NCBI GenBank assembly: GCA_018907035.1 | Contig: JACCIC010000015.1 | Location: forward strand, 5,251,501-5,315,500 | DNA: 64,000 bases | DNA from: Sycobia sp. Sy_11 | Lineage: Eukaryota; Arthropoda; Insecta; Hymenoptera; Epichrysomallidae | Reading direction: 5' to 3' | Shown here: positions 1 through 12,300 of the stretch, piece after piece | Numbering within the stretch: position 1 is the first letter of the stretch | Layout: each line of letters opens with the position of its first letter | The notes under the pieces: model-generated | The model's input: the letters and a program-made list of their open reading frames with translations, nothing else | What the model was told of the DNA's origin: nothing | Databases searched by the model: none | Made by a program: the position numbers and the translations under genes

Positions 1-95
1 GGCTAAAGCCATTCTATAAGGACTTGTACATAGTACGTCATGTTTATCTAAAGACACTACTTGTAAATGCTAAATGTGTGCTTCTTCGTTATGCT

Positions 96-98
<3 letters not shown>

Positions 99-140
<42 letters not shown>
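99..140. repeat. (TC)n microsatellite
   Basis: About 21 uninterrupted TC units, followed by a GCTCTC interruption. Confidence 0.95.
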
Positions 141-143
<3 letters not shown>

Positions 144-408
144 CTCTATCCCTGGATCCGCTGATTCACAAATTATCCGAGCGTATAGCGGCGCGATCTA
201 TATAACAGAGGCACATGCGGACGCGCGCCCGAGCACGTACAATAGCCTATACCGGAATTCGATTGAGATTTGCGGTCCGGATTGATATAGAAAATAACAG
301 AAATGAATTCTTGCTTAATGGAAAGGAGCGTCGCCTAACGAGTCATTTGTCAACGAATAAAAAAAAATGCATAGAAATAACGTGTCCTTTATCGAAAAGA
401 TTATCATT

Positions 409-411
<3 letters not shown>

Positions 412-456
<45 letters not shown>
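412..456. repeat. (AT)n microsatellite
   Basis: About 22 uninterrupted AT units. Confidence 0.95.
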
Positions 457-461
<5 letters not shown>

Positions 462-583
462 TTAGGTGTATATGCTTTAGCGGTCTGCCAATTTGCATGT
501 ATGTGCACATGTTATATAGTAGCAGCAGCTGATTCATCGTTCCTCGTACACATGTGTAGTGCATTTACACACAACCAATGTAG

Positions 584-585
<2 letters not shown>

Positions 586-622
<37 letters not shown>
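586..622. repeat. (GA)n microsatellite
   Basis: About 18 GA units, continuing as an imperfect purine tract to about 650. Confidence 0.95.
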
Positions 623-628
<6 letters not shown>

Positions 629-784
629 GAAAGGGAGGGAGGAGAGAAAGAACGGGAACCGATCGACGGCTATGGAGCTGATGCGATGATGAAATATTTT
701 TTTCTCTGAAGGAGTTTTTCATAAGGCGGTCTAAATAAATGCATATAAAAGACTTCAAAATGTATTGTTTTATTAAAAGCCTGT

Positions 785-791
785 ACACACA

Positions 792-822
<31 letters not shown>

Positions 823-834
823 GCACACACACAC

Positions 835-870
<36 letters not shown>
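785..870. repeat. Compound (CA)n-(GC)n-(CA)n-(GA)n microsatellite
   Basis: A CA run passes into a GC run, then back to CA (to about 835), and after a short spacer a pure GA run occupies 841-870. Alternating purine-pyrimidine CA/GC DNA of this kind is Z-DNA prone. Confidence 0.9.
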
Positions 871-875
<5 letters not shown>

Positions 876-1316
876 AAAAACAGCAATGTTTTAATTAATA
901 TTAATTACTTGAGTACTAGATGTAAAAGGTGTATAAAGGTTGATAGAGAAAAAAATAGGAAGAAATTTATTTTGATGTGCCCGCGTATGTCGCGCGTGCG
1001 CGTGTGTGTTATACCATGAATATCTTGAATTCGATGCTACATACGATTGCAAAAAGTGCACAAATCAAAAATCATTTTCCAGAAATTCTCGTTCCCGATT
1101 TCTATTAACTTTGCGGTATATTCTCAGCATCGTGTATATATATATATTTGACTATTTCACGTGCACAGATATATGGTATAAAAAAGGACATGCTTTCACG
1201 TCTTCACCAACCAGAAAATATATAATATTACGTAAAATTGTATCCGCAGATTATACTTGCTTGTTTAGCATATATAAAAGATGATGCGATAACTTTACAC
1301 TACTTGTGTATATACG

Positions 1317-1348
1317 TACATACATACATACATACATACATACATACA
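1317..1348. repeat. (TACA)n tetranucleotide repeat
   Basis: Eight tandem TACA units; the only clean tetranucleotide array noticed in the left part of the window. Confidence 0.9.
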
Positions 1349-1652
1349 CGAATCCATACATGTATACATATATGAATACATATAAATGAGTTCAACCCGC
1401 AAATATGATTCTATTTTTATACGTTTTCTCGTGTGCATTATACCACGGCGAAACGTATATATTATTCTAGCTTTTCGCCAACTCCCTCCCGGTAACAATA
1501 ATTCTCGTTAACATTATTTACAATAATTATAGTACAGATTGCCCTGTACTAGTGTAACGTCTGAAAAACGGCGCGAACGCAGGTCGAATATTAACAATAA
1601 TGTATGAAATATGGAATAAACGATTTTTTGATTAGGAATAAATCTTTATTTG

Positions 1653-1656
<4 letters not shown>

Positions 1657-1698
<42 letters not shown>

Positions 1699-1749
1699 CT
1701 TTCTCATACACGCGCAGAGAGAGAGGGAGAGAGAGAGAGAGACAGAGAG
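1657..1749. repeat. (CT)n followed by (GA)n
   Basis: A CT run of about 38 bases is followed within 25 bases by a GA run. The two are mutually complementary and form an imperfect hairpin of low-complexity arms. Confidence 0.85.
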
Positions 1750-3247
1750 GAGGAAAAACCTGTAGTAAAAATTGCAAACGTGCGCAAGGGCCTGGCACAA
1801 GAGTCTTCTATTTCTTCGAAACTCTTTTCAACTGTTTTTATACGAATTTTTGGAACTGTTAAAATTTCCCAGCCAACAGACTGCGCTATGCGCAAGCGAC
1901 GCAAGTACATGTGCATATTATAACGTCCGCTATCAACCAAGGATACGCCTCTAAACCCGTGAGGCCAGCCAAATTTTCCGACAATAAATGTAAACGCTCT
2001 GCGCCCCAATGTATTTCGAACCGCGTTTACACGCAAGTGATTAAAATAAATATAAGCTCCTAAAATATTTACGACATTTACACGTTTCGAGAGTACTGTG
2101 GCGCATTAAAAATATAACCCGAATAATATTCTGCCTGCGATCCGACATAATATTCAACGTCCGACTTGCTGTATAATTGCGATATATTTCATGATCGACC
2201 CTTGCATTAGATTAAAGGGAGTAAGCGATATTTGACTCGACCTCTGGGCGTATAATAATGGCCTATCCACTGCAGTTCCGACACTTATAAAGAGAGCGTT
2301 ACCCTTTTCTCGCCCTTACGTAACGCTCGCCGCGCTCACCTCGTCTGTGTCGCGCGTTTTCCCTACGTACACGCACGGACCCTCTCTTTCGCGACTGCAG
2401 CGCGCGCGGATAACAGTATTAAACTGCTCTCTATACTTATATTTATTCCGGCGCGCAGGGAGTATTTGTCGGTTGAATAGTTCGTAGTTGGTATATACGA
2501 TAATATATACCGTAATTCGAATCTTAATCCCGCCGTTAATTGCAGATTTCGCGTAATTACCAATTGCCATCTAAATTTGAGCGGAAGCGCCATGCCGATG
2601 GGATACAGTGTATTAGATCAATCAATATGATTAATTACCGCGCGAATACGTAAAGTCTAAATGTTGACGTAAATTACCTCGGTGACTGAGTGAGTTACTC
2701 TGATTTATATAGTAGTGGAGTTTTCTCTTTCTTGCTGTACAATGTACGGACGACGAGGAGCGTTTCGTATTGGCACGGACGTGTACGAAGAGCTGCAGCT
2801 CCGTTTCCGCTCGACTCTCGGTTAGAAACCGATAATCGAACGGCGGTTCGCACCTCGAATATACCTCCAACGCTCAAAGAGACGAATACCTCCGAATCAT
2901 ATAGGAATCACTGGAGCGTGAAGGGTGAAATTTCATGCCAGCACGATCTTTACTTTTCTTCGAGCAGATTTTCAACTGCAGGTGTCATATGCGAATGCTC
3001 ATAATAATATACGAGCGCTTCGAGAGGTTCAAACCTAAGATTCGAATCAATAACGTTCAGCCTCGTATCCGTTCAAACGAAGTTTCCTATAGCCTTAATT
3101 TATAAAGCGCTACATATGAAAAAAAAAAAGATCATTCCTCCCACGAGGGGCAAAAAACGAGACAAGCATCGCCGATTGCAGTGGCGTGCGCGTGAGAAGC
3201 AAAATAGCGTTCCGCGCCCCCTGGCCGTATCGGTTCGCGAAATTCAC

Positions 3248-3285
<38 letters not shown>

Positions 3286-3587
3286 AGAAGATAAAGAGAG
3301 AAATTTATCAGTGACGTTCTTAAAGGAACTCGCGGGCTCTTTGCTCTCGCGGGGCTGTTATAAGGCTTTTTCTCGTGCACGCGCGCAAACACATTCACGT
3401 ACACACAAACGATTGTGCGCTCTGTGTCAGTATAAACCTTTATGTGTGTGGAAATGAAAGAGCCAGAGCGCGGCGCGGCTTATCTCGCGGGCACATCTCC
3501 CGAGTCCCGTGCACGGTGTGTGCCAAACTTTCTCTCTCTTATTCTCCTCAAGCGCGCGTTTGTCGCCCGTGATCGCGAGCGTTCTCC

Positions 3588-3590
<3 letters not shown>

Positions 3591-3636
<46 letters not shown>
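3591..3636. repeat. (CT)n microsatellite
   Basis: About 23 uninterrupted CT units. Confidence 0.95.
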
Positions 3637-3639
<3 letters not shown>

Positions 3640-3742
3640 GACACACATATAGGTAATACTATAAAAGAGACTCATTCGATTCGACCGTTCGAATGTTCCT
3701 CTTAGCCCGAGCTACTCTTGATATGTAGGCGTATTTGTTATA

Positions 3743-3744
<2 letters not shown>

Positions 3745-3819
<75 letters not shown>

Positions 3820-3822
3820 CGC
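3745..3822. repeat. (GT)n-(GC)n microsatellite
   Basis: About 33 GT units passing directly into GC units. It is the longest GT run in the window and a strong Z-DNA-forming candidate. Confidence 0.95.
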
Positions 3823-5392
3823 CGGGTTATAAAGATACGTATGTGTATGGCACACGAGAGGAAGTGGCCGTTCACTCAGCTTCCTTTATAATGTACCTGG
3901 GTTGATAATAAATACCTCTGCACGCTCATATATATATATAATACAAGTGTACTTTAAGGGCTTTTGTGTTCCATTCGCCCATACGAAAGTTCTCTCTCCG
4001 TATATTCCCATGCCAGCGCCATTCTTTAGTTTTGTATACGGTGTTTAGAAAAAGATGAACTGGGTCAAATGTGTGTGTACGTGTACGTGTACACATATAG
4101 AATGTGTTAAATTGTGGCTGGATGGATGACCATGTTTCAATAATAATTCACTTATATTGGGAACCTTGACAAATTGAGTATACTGAAATCTGTTTATGGA
4201 CGCCATCTATGTTAACAATTATTGCTGCGTTTGTCGAACTTAAATATTGTAAAAGAATTCCCCTATATATGTACTATAATGCAATGAAATAATCTTCCAA
4301 GCAATTGCACGGTATATGTTTTCTTCTGCATTACACAGAGTAATCGTTGAATTTATTTATTTTTTAATATGTTTAACAAACGATAATTTGGATACAGGAA
4401 CGAGCATAAAGAGGCTTGGACTTTTTCCGCCCTCCCTGAAAGAAATACCCTGAAAGACCTACCCTGAAAGAATTATAATTTTAATAAATACACAATTCGC
4501 TCTAATCTTGGAAAAATAGCTTACCATTTGATTTTCGAACGAAAATTTATAAACAAGCGAGAAATTCTTGGGAATTACCATCATGATATAAGAAGAGTGA
4601 GAGGGGGGGTGCAACCATAACGTTAAATTAGACGGCGCTGTCGAAATTGCTCGAATATCCGATCGAAACGCAGATATACAAAGAACCGCGGGGACGATAA
4701 ACCAAATTCCTGTTACGTATATAATTAAGCAAATATACATCTTTATATATATATATGCACGAGGATGAAAGTTGATAACTCCGGCTTATATTATTATCAA
4801 GCATCTAAAAAAAAAATCTCTTTTTCTCTTTTAACACCCATAATCCAGGTTAAAAGCGGCGCGGTAACGGCTTTCGAATGCATTTAAACCATATAACGGT
4901 CACCCACATCAAAAAAGTCGCAGCGCACTACATATAAATCCGATAAACATAAGAATATATATATATATAATGACGAAACGACTTCTAATATAAAGAACGT
5001 AATGTATATATACATATTACTTTATTGCAACGCATACACATACACATGCAGAGAGCGAGAAAGAGAGAGAGAGAGAGCGCGAGAGAGAGTGTCTCCTGTA
5101 TATTTTTTCTTAATAACTTCAGTTCCACTCTTATGCCCGCCAATGAATTGTTTAATATGGCAACTGTCTTTAATCACTGAGCCGCTAGAGGCGCGGCGGC
5201 TCCTTTTTTTATCACGTTATGATATATATCTGAATTTCGATATTTATATTCATAATCCGAGCGTTCCGGTCTCTCTGCTCTCCTTTCTCTTTTCTTCCAT
5301 TTAAAAAAATCCGTATAGGACGGAGGATGGAGCTGCCGCCGAGCCGCCGCCGAGCCGCGCGCATTCATATACTCTCCCCGTGCGCGCGCAGC

Positions 5393-5440
5393 ATCGGCAT
5401 CGGCAATGGCATCGGCAATGGCATCGGCATCAGCAGCGGC
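5393..5440. repeat. Hexanucleotide GGCATC/GGCAAT repeat
   Basis: Tandem six-base units alternate GGCATC with GGCAAT inside a GC-rich patch. They generate an Ala-Asp-Ala-Ile open frame on the minus strand, which is judged spurious because it has no recognisable protein context. Confidence 0.8.
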
Positions 5441-6257
5441 AGGCGTCGGAGAGAGACGGACGAGCCGATGAAAGGATAAAAAAGTAGGAAAGGGGGGAGG
5501 GATAAGGAATGAGAATGATAATGAGGAGGAAAAGGGAGATAGAAGGAGTGGGGGAGAGAGAGAGAGAGAGAGAGAGAAACAGAGGCAGACAGACAGACGG
5601 GGAGAAAAACGAATTAAAGAGAAAGGCAAAATGGAGGAGAAGTAAAAAAATTCCTTTATCAATTCTTGTTTTGGCCCTCTACTCGCACACTCTTTCTCTC
5701 TCTCCTTATTCCTGTTTCTTCATTGTTCAGTAAAATTTTTTTTCTCCCTTATATATATTCGCTGTTGCTTTTTTACTGCCGAACGCCAAACGCACGCGCG
5801 ACGGCACCGGAGGGGGGGGGAGCGAAAGATGAAGGGGAAAAACAATTGCAAAGGACTCGCGAAAGGGTAGCGCGAGGCTAGGGGAAGGGGATAACTCTCA
5901 AAGGAGCAAAATTTTGTCGAACTTCCGGTGGTGGCGGCGGTGCCCTGCGCTCGCGCGCTCGCGAGATTGTTAGAGAGAGCGAGAGAAAGAAAGAGAGGGA
6001 CAGAGGAACCCTTGCAATTTTCGCAAGAGAGAAACCGCAGTTCGTGCGGTAGCAGCAGCATGAAGTGCTACGAACAGAAACACAGCGACAGAATATTTTT
6101 CGACAACTGTGCACACACGCGCTCGCTCGCTCACACACACGATCACTCACTCACACACACAGTTTCCGTTAATCGGGCGTTAATTTTGTCTCCACTCCCC
6201 CTCCCTTCGTCTTTCAAGCTCTTTTCCGGAGAGAATCCAGAGCACTAGAACGAGAGG

Positions 6258-6260
<3 letters not shown>

Positions 6261-6331
<71 letters not shown>
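6261..6331. repeat. (GA)n microsatellite
   Basis: About 35 uninterrupted GA units; the longest GA run in the window. Confidence 0.95.
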
Positions 6332-6335
<4 letters not shown>

Positions 6336-6734
6336 ATGGAGCGAGCGGGTGAAAGTAGGATCGTTAAAAAAAGCGCTTTTCGATGCCGTTCGCCCAGCTT
6401 GCGGCGTTGCTCTGTGACGCAATTAAAAAATTCGTCGCTCCAATTTAATTCAGTGAGTAAGAGAGAAAGGGGCGGTCGAGGAATAAACATTCTAATATTT
6501 ATCCGATGCTCTCTGTAGTAGCTAAACACAAGCAGCATGGGCGAGAGGATAATTTCGAAAAATGTTTGACTTATCAGAGGTGGAGATGGATGGGATGAAT
6601 TTTAATTTGACATGCTCCCCCCTGACTCTCTTTTTTCTCCGACGACAGTTATACTGTTATCAAAAACATTGATTAATGCAATAACGGAACAGCAGAGGAC
6701 TTCAGCCGCAGCAAGACTATGTACTCTCTTGATT

Positions 6735-6738
<4 letters not shown>

Positions 6739-6793
<55 letters not shown>
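6739..6793. repeat. (TA)n microsatellite
   Basis: About 27 TA units. Confidence 0.95.
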
Positions 6794-6796
<3 letters not shown>

Positions 6797-7341
6797 CGCG
6801 ATGGGAAAGCCTTTAGATCTTAGAGTAACGTTTCGTTATCTAACGCTCTGCAACGCCAGGGCTTGTTAGCGGTCTCTCTCGAGCAGTATAAGAGCGTCTA
6901 AATTGGATGTATGGGAAAAGGCCCTACGACAAAGTCCTTTTTTTCTTTCGCTCTCTCTCCTTCTCTCCTCTTCTCTGTCTGTCTACTTCTCAAATAATTA
7001 TTTATATCATAGGTGGAGAAATAGACAGCGAGAGAAAGACAGAATATGTCTGCAAGATTTTTGCATTAACAATTTTTGCTTGTCAATTCTGTCTTGTTGA
7101 ATACTTTACTTGTACGATTTTACACGTACGTACTAACACGTAAATATATACTATTATCTAATTTTAATGGGCTATACGTTTAATAAATCTTTTATAATAA
7201 GGTTGTCCGCGTTGGTTCTTTTCTTTTCGCCCCCTTTTCGTTCTCTCGCTCTCTCTCTCTCTCTTTCGCCGCCCCGTTACAACTCACAACTATATATATT
7301 AAAGTTTCAGAAAGCCTTCCCCCTCACTCTTTCTTTTCGCA

Positions 7342-7342
<1 letters not shown>

Positions 7343-7396
<54 letters not shown>
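7343..7396. repeat. (TA)n microsatellite
   Basis: About 27 TA units. Confidence 0.95.
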
Positions 7397-7397
<1 letters not shown>

Positions 7398-7573
7398 GAT
7401 TATAATTACTTTTAATTTTAGCGTATTTTAATGAAATATTGGCTGGTAAAACGCGCCTATATGGCTCCCATGATGTCATCGCAAACGTGTGTGTCTTATA
7501 TATGTACTTCAAAGGATACCGCGGGAGTTGCTAAACATGACGTCATGCTAGTTTTACAGAGAGCATTATATAT

Positions 7574-7580
<7 letters not shown>

Positions 7581-7640
<60 letters not shown>
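7581..7640. repeat. (CT)n microsatellite
   Basis: About 30 uninterrupted CT units. Confidence 0.95.
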
Positions 7641-7644
<4 letters not shown>

Positions 7645-8675
7645 CATTCTCCGCTCTAGCTCGCTCAAGCCACACTATGAAAGTTTTATATCTGCTGTGT
7701 ACGCGCACGCGCGCGCGCGTGTATGTGCATACACACATTATACACGTGTGTCTGCTACAGGCATAGGTGTGTTATTATTATGCGGAATCTATAGGGAATC
7801 AATGCTAATCTAAAAAGAAATTGATGTTTTACATAAAAATCTTATGCTTGAAAGATATATATCGCCTATATATACCAATTAGAGGTTAGCCCGACAGAGG
7901 TATGCAAAAAAAGTTCTTGCAATATTACAAGTTCTACATAATGTATAATAGACTATGGCAATTCCAAGGACAATTCTTACGATACAGTTTGTTATAGACT
8001 TGATAAAACAATTTTTAGTCATTTTTATTTTCTGCAACACATCTGATTTAAATTGATAGTTTTTGTCATTGCTAAACTTATTACTTTACTTTTGGTTGAA
8101 TAATGTGAAAATAAAAACGAGACGATAAACTAATCAGAATAGCAACAAAAAAACGTATAGGGATGTTTCATATGAATTTTCAATAAAACGCTAAAACTAG
8201 TGATTGTAATAAATCGATACTCGGCAATATTATTGGCTTACTATAATATTGAAGATTAATAATCATTTAAGGTTAACAAACAAAAAAACGATGTAAGACT
8301 ACAAAAACATAAATATACAGCAAGGAATCGATTCAGGCAAATGCGAGGGGAAAAGGACCTCGATAATCTTAACTATAAAAGAGAAGAAGAAGACGAGGAG
8401 AAAGGGAACAGCTAGAAAAAGTAGGAAAAGAGCGGGAAAACTATACAATAGGAAAGCCACAGACCTCGACTTCCCTTTCACAGATGTCAGCCGTATTATC
8501 CCTCGCCCCCCCCCCCCCGCTTCCCTACCGAACGATCCGGCGATAATATGGCCGCACGCACGGCGTATCTCCGGTGGAGGAGGAGGGGAGGGGTAGAAGC
8601 ATCGTAGTAGCCGGATGAAACTTTAACTTTTCACTATTTGGAATGCAGACGGGGGCGCACTTTTCGTTTGTCCGA

Positions 8676-8681
<6 letters not shown>

Positions 8682-8720
<39 letters not shown>
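8682..8720. repeat. (GA)n microsatellite
   Basis: About 19 GA units inside a GC-rich patch. Confidence 0.9.
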
Positions 8721-8725
<5 letters not shown>

Positions 8726-9635
8726 GGGAGGGAGGATAACAGAGAAAAGCGGATGAAGGGAAAAAACAGGACTGCGTTTTTTCATTATACACGCGCGTGT
8801 GTGTCAATAATATCGTATTTTTTCCTTTAAGTCAGAATTTGTCGGTTACGAGGGATTTCGGATTCGCAAGCGAATTTTTAGAATTTAAAGAAAAGGCCGA
8901 TAATGTTTCTCGGGATTTTGTCGATTTCTACGATGCTCGAAAAATTATACGGCGAATTTATGCCCATTATTTCTTAAAAAATTAAAAAGCCTCTTCAATT
9001 ATTGACATAACCTATCGAAATAAAATTGTAAATAAATAAAGAAAATTAACAAATGATTGTTGAAATGACAGAAATTTTCATAAATAAAGCAAATGTACTT
9101 ATCTCAGAACATAATGTTTCTCTCGGCGTAAACAATGAAAAAAAAAAAAATTAAAAAAATAGCCAAGTTATCAGCATTGAAATTTTATCGAATAAAACAC
9201 AAACGCCGAAGGATAAAAGCAGTGCTCCCCGGCGTTTTCGCCAAATGAAAAAAGTAAAACAGAAAAGAAAGAGCAGCTTGAATAGGTAAACAAAAAGGAA
9301 TATCGTAACCCGTAAATTAAGGCGACGACGATAATAAGACGTAAGATAATATTTGTAGAAATATTTGTATATATTTGGCTCCAAAACGATGGAACATTAC
9401 ATCAGATAAAATAAGTGTAAACTGAGGCACGCGACTACCGGGCTTTATCATCAAAGCCAGAGAGCGCCTCCCTGGCCTAGAAACCTTATCGCTACGACCT
9501 TGACGCTCGAGTTCCCCTCCCTCAACCCCTTGCAGTAGCGCCGTGGCTCACTGTGTTATCTAAACAAAAACAAAGCGTATGCACTTCTTATCTCGGAGTG
9601 TGGCAGCTACTTTTATCTATACCTATACATACACT

Positions 9636-9640
<5 letters not shown>

Positions 9641-9711
<71 letters not shown>
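9641..9711. repeat. (CA)n-(TA)n compound microsatellite
   Basis: About 24 CA units pass directly into about 11 TA units. Confidence 0.95.
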
Positions 9712-10352
9712 ATGAACATTGAATATGCTTCCCCGAAATTCGACACCTGAGTGTGAAAAATGGAGCGCGCGCGCACGAGCATCCTGTCGCTGAACAAAGA
9801 AAAGAAAGAGAGAGAGAGAGAGAGAGACAGAGAAAGAGGGAGAGACAGAGATAGGGAGGGGGCATAGAAAAAAGAGCGGCAGCAGCAGAACACAACCAAC
9901 CCTGCTCCGAAATTTCCCCGAAAACACCGATTGTGTACGGAATTCCATCGACGCGTCAGAACTCCAAAAACCTAAACTTCCTTTATATTATATATTCGTA
10001 TGAGAAGCCCAGCAGAATAACATCTGATAATATATAGAAATCGCGGACTGACCAGTGCGTTCTTTCGGCAAAATTGCGGTTGTTTATTCTCATATCACTA
10101 ACAGTACATTACGTGCATAACCCTATATACATATATAGTGTGTGTGCATGTAGCGTAATGTACTCGAAATCGGCAAGAAGAGCTGCTTCATCAGTCTCTC
10201 GAGACACATTACGTATAGACAGACCCGATTAGGTTACGTGCGATATCATATGTATACACAATGCAATGCGATGTATGTGTATGTAATTATGATACATAAA
10301 AACGGGGCCGTGGCCGCAAAATAATAAGAAAAGGGCATAATAAACAACTTAC

Positions 10353-10490
10353 CGCGATGGACAGGCAGGTGAGTATCTTGTCCGCGAAATTCCTCTGCGT
10401 CCCCTCCTCCTCGAATATGGAGAGCTTGACACCGTCCGACGACAGACAAAGGCGGCAGAGCTCGTAGAACTTGGCCGGTACATCGAACAT
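10353..10490 (-). CDS. First coding exon of a ZAD-type zinc-finger protein (partial)
   Basis: Reading from the ATG at 10490, 46 codons end exactly at a consensus donor (GCG followed by GTAAGT). The peptide begins MFDVPAKFYELCRLC and continues with LSSDGVKLSIFEEEG, the N-terminal half of a ZAD (zinc-finger associated domain): residues Cys12 and Cys15 are the first zinc-binding pair, followed by the usual Ile-Phe-Glu segment and the first helix. ZAD proteins are insect C2H2 transcription factors that dimerise through this domain and bind DNA in the nucleus. The second Cys pair and all fingers must lie on further exons at lower coordinates; none was found in 1-10352, so the gene seems to have a first intron of at least 10 kb that leaves the window. 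The particular family member is not recognised. Confidence 0.75.
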
Positions 10491-11376
10491 AGTTCCTGTG
10501 GATGTACCCTGACTATGACCCTGACGGGGCCCCGTGATGAGGCGCGGGACCGGCCTCCTCCTCCACCACCTCCGCCCCCGCCTGCACCACCCGCGACCTG
10601 GACGAATCCGCCGAATCTTTCTTCCTCTTTTTCTGCGGCGGCGGCTGCGGCGACGTACGGGACCCGTGGAGCAGCGCGAGTCATTAAGGATGACTTATAG
10701 TAACACCCCTCTCTCTCTCTCTCTCTCTCTGCCTCTCGCTCCCTCGTTCTTTCTTCGTCTTCCTTTCTGCTCGGATCTGTGGGCGCGCGCGTGCGTCCTT
10801 CCTTGTTTATTTATTATTATTAATGTGTAATGGGTGCAGCGCGATTCCGTAATCTATCACGACACTACAGCTGATGATCGCGCTGACGATGACGACCACG
10901 ACGATGTTGCAGCTTCGGACGAGTCATGTACGTACGATCTTATATGCGCACAGTGTATCACGCACGCACGCACACACATACACACACATATACACAATGA
11001 TAAAGGAGAGAACGAGACGGAGGCCCTTTTTCTAGGTTATGCGCGCGCCGATGTGTATTTCTATTTCTCTTGCGTATCACGCGCACACGAACAACGCAGC
11101 ACGCGAGTCATTACTGTAGAAAAAAACGCAGAAGAGCCAAGATTCTCGTATATGCATATTGCGACTGGCTGGATCTGCAATTTATTTGTATAGACGTGTA
11201 TGTATATACTCGGAAAAAGAGAGAGAGAGGGAGCTGTTTTATTCCTTATCAGTCGGTCTTGGTTGCACGGCACTCGCTACTGCTACTGCACTCTCTCATA
11301 ATTCTCGCTATATCGTCGCGCACTTTTGCTGCTGATGCACTGACACACGGCACACATAACGTATATTATATATATA

Positions 11377-11434
<58 letters not shown>

Positions 11435-12300
11435 AGGCACACCGCACGCACTTTTATATAGATAGATATTGATAGACACTGTGTGTGATAAAGAGTAAGC
11501 GAACGAGAGGGGAACACTGCGCGCGTGTGTCTTTGTATATATACGTGCGTCTCGTCGTGGTGCCCCTTTATGTACAATATCGCGCGCACCTTCTTCTTCT
11601 GGCTCCTCGTTTCTTCTCTTCTGCACCCGCGGTAACGCACGAATTACTTTATTGTGATAGATACACACGGCGCAGCTCTCAGCTATACTGCGGATGTCCC
11701 TTTGATTGTCGCACACGCGCGCATTTACTTATAATATAACGCGGCTTTAGATGAACAACGAATGTGCGCGCACACACTGATATTGTATATAATACCTGTG
11801 TGTCTGTGTCTGTAAATGTGCAACGATTAAACGGGAGAGAGATTGCGCATGGCTCTCTATCCGTGAGTATGTATGTGTTAATGTGTGTATATGTGTGTTT
11901 GTGTGTAACCGTGTCTCGCTACGCGCGCGTGGAGCCAGGGGAGAGACTGTTTGGCCGTTCCGTTTCCTTCGGTGCTTTCGGAGCTGATCGCTCGGCTTGG
12001 CGGCTCGACTCGACGCCGTCGCCGCCGCCGCCGCCGCCGCAAAGCCGCCGTCGCTCCGATTTGCTAACGCTGTCTCCGTCTCGCTTATGTATAGGTAGGA
12101 TAGATATATATACAGCAAGTATTAAGTTTACTTCCTCGAGGTTGCGTTGCCGCGCGCGCTCGCTGTTCCCCTCCACCCTCCCTCCCACTGTGATGTGCGC
12201 TATCTATGCTATCTCTGAACGGACCGCTCAAGAGCGGCTGATGCGGCGCGGGGAGGGGGGAGGGATTGAAACGGTGGTAGTTTACCTGACTCTATAGCGC
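10491..12300 (-). promoter_or_regulatory. GC-rich 5' region of the ZAD gene (promoter/5' UTR, inferred)
   Basis: This stretch is markedly richer in CpG than its surroundings, has (CCG)n/(GGC)n runs near 10555-10590 and 12013-12040, and sits directly upstream of the ZAD start codon. It also includes a (TA)n run at about 11380-11431 and a (GA)n tract. A promoter and 5' UTR role is inferred from composition and position only; no core element was fixed. Confidence 0.4.
11380..11431. repeat. (TA)n microsatellite
   Basis: About 25 TA units inside the GC-rich upstream region. Confidence 0.9.

Larger units (their letters stand above)
1..10352. other. Microsatellite-dense non-coding stretch, probably intron of the ZAD gene
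   Basis: No convincing coding exon is visible on either strand. The open frames here are generated by dinucleotide repeats (poly Ser-Leu, Arg-Glu, Tyr-Ile). The stretch alternates AT-rich DNA with GC-rich patches (about 2200-3500, 5300-6200, 8480-8760 and 9420-9560) and contains many pure (CT)n, (GA)n, (GT)n and (TA)n runs, the longest listed separately. Because the minus-strand exon at 10353-10490 ends with a good GTAAGT donor and no matching second ZAD exon was found below it, this stretch is inferred to be first-intron sequence running off the left edge. A short exon could have been missed. Confidence 0.5.

Noticed and set aside
5174..5662. A 162-codon minus-strand open frame, the longest in the left part
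   Set aside because: Its content is generated by (GA)n and GGCATC repeats and poly-Ser/Leu tracts; no domain can be seen.
11764..12297. A 177-codon plus-strand open frame in GC-rich DNA
   Set aside because: Low-complexity Pro, Ser and Arg runs from GC-rich DNA lie opposite the presumed promoter of the ZAD gene, with no recognisable motif.
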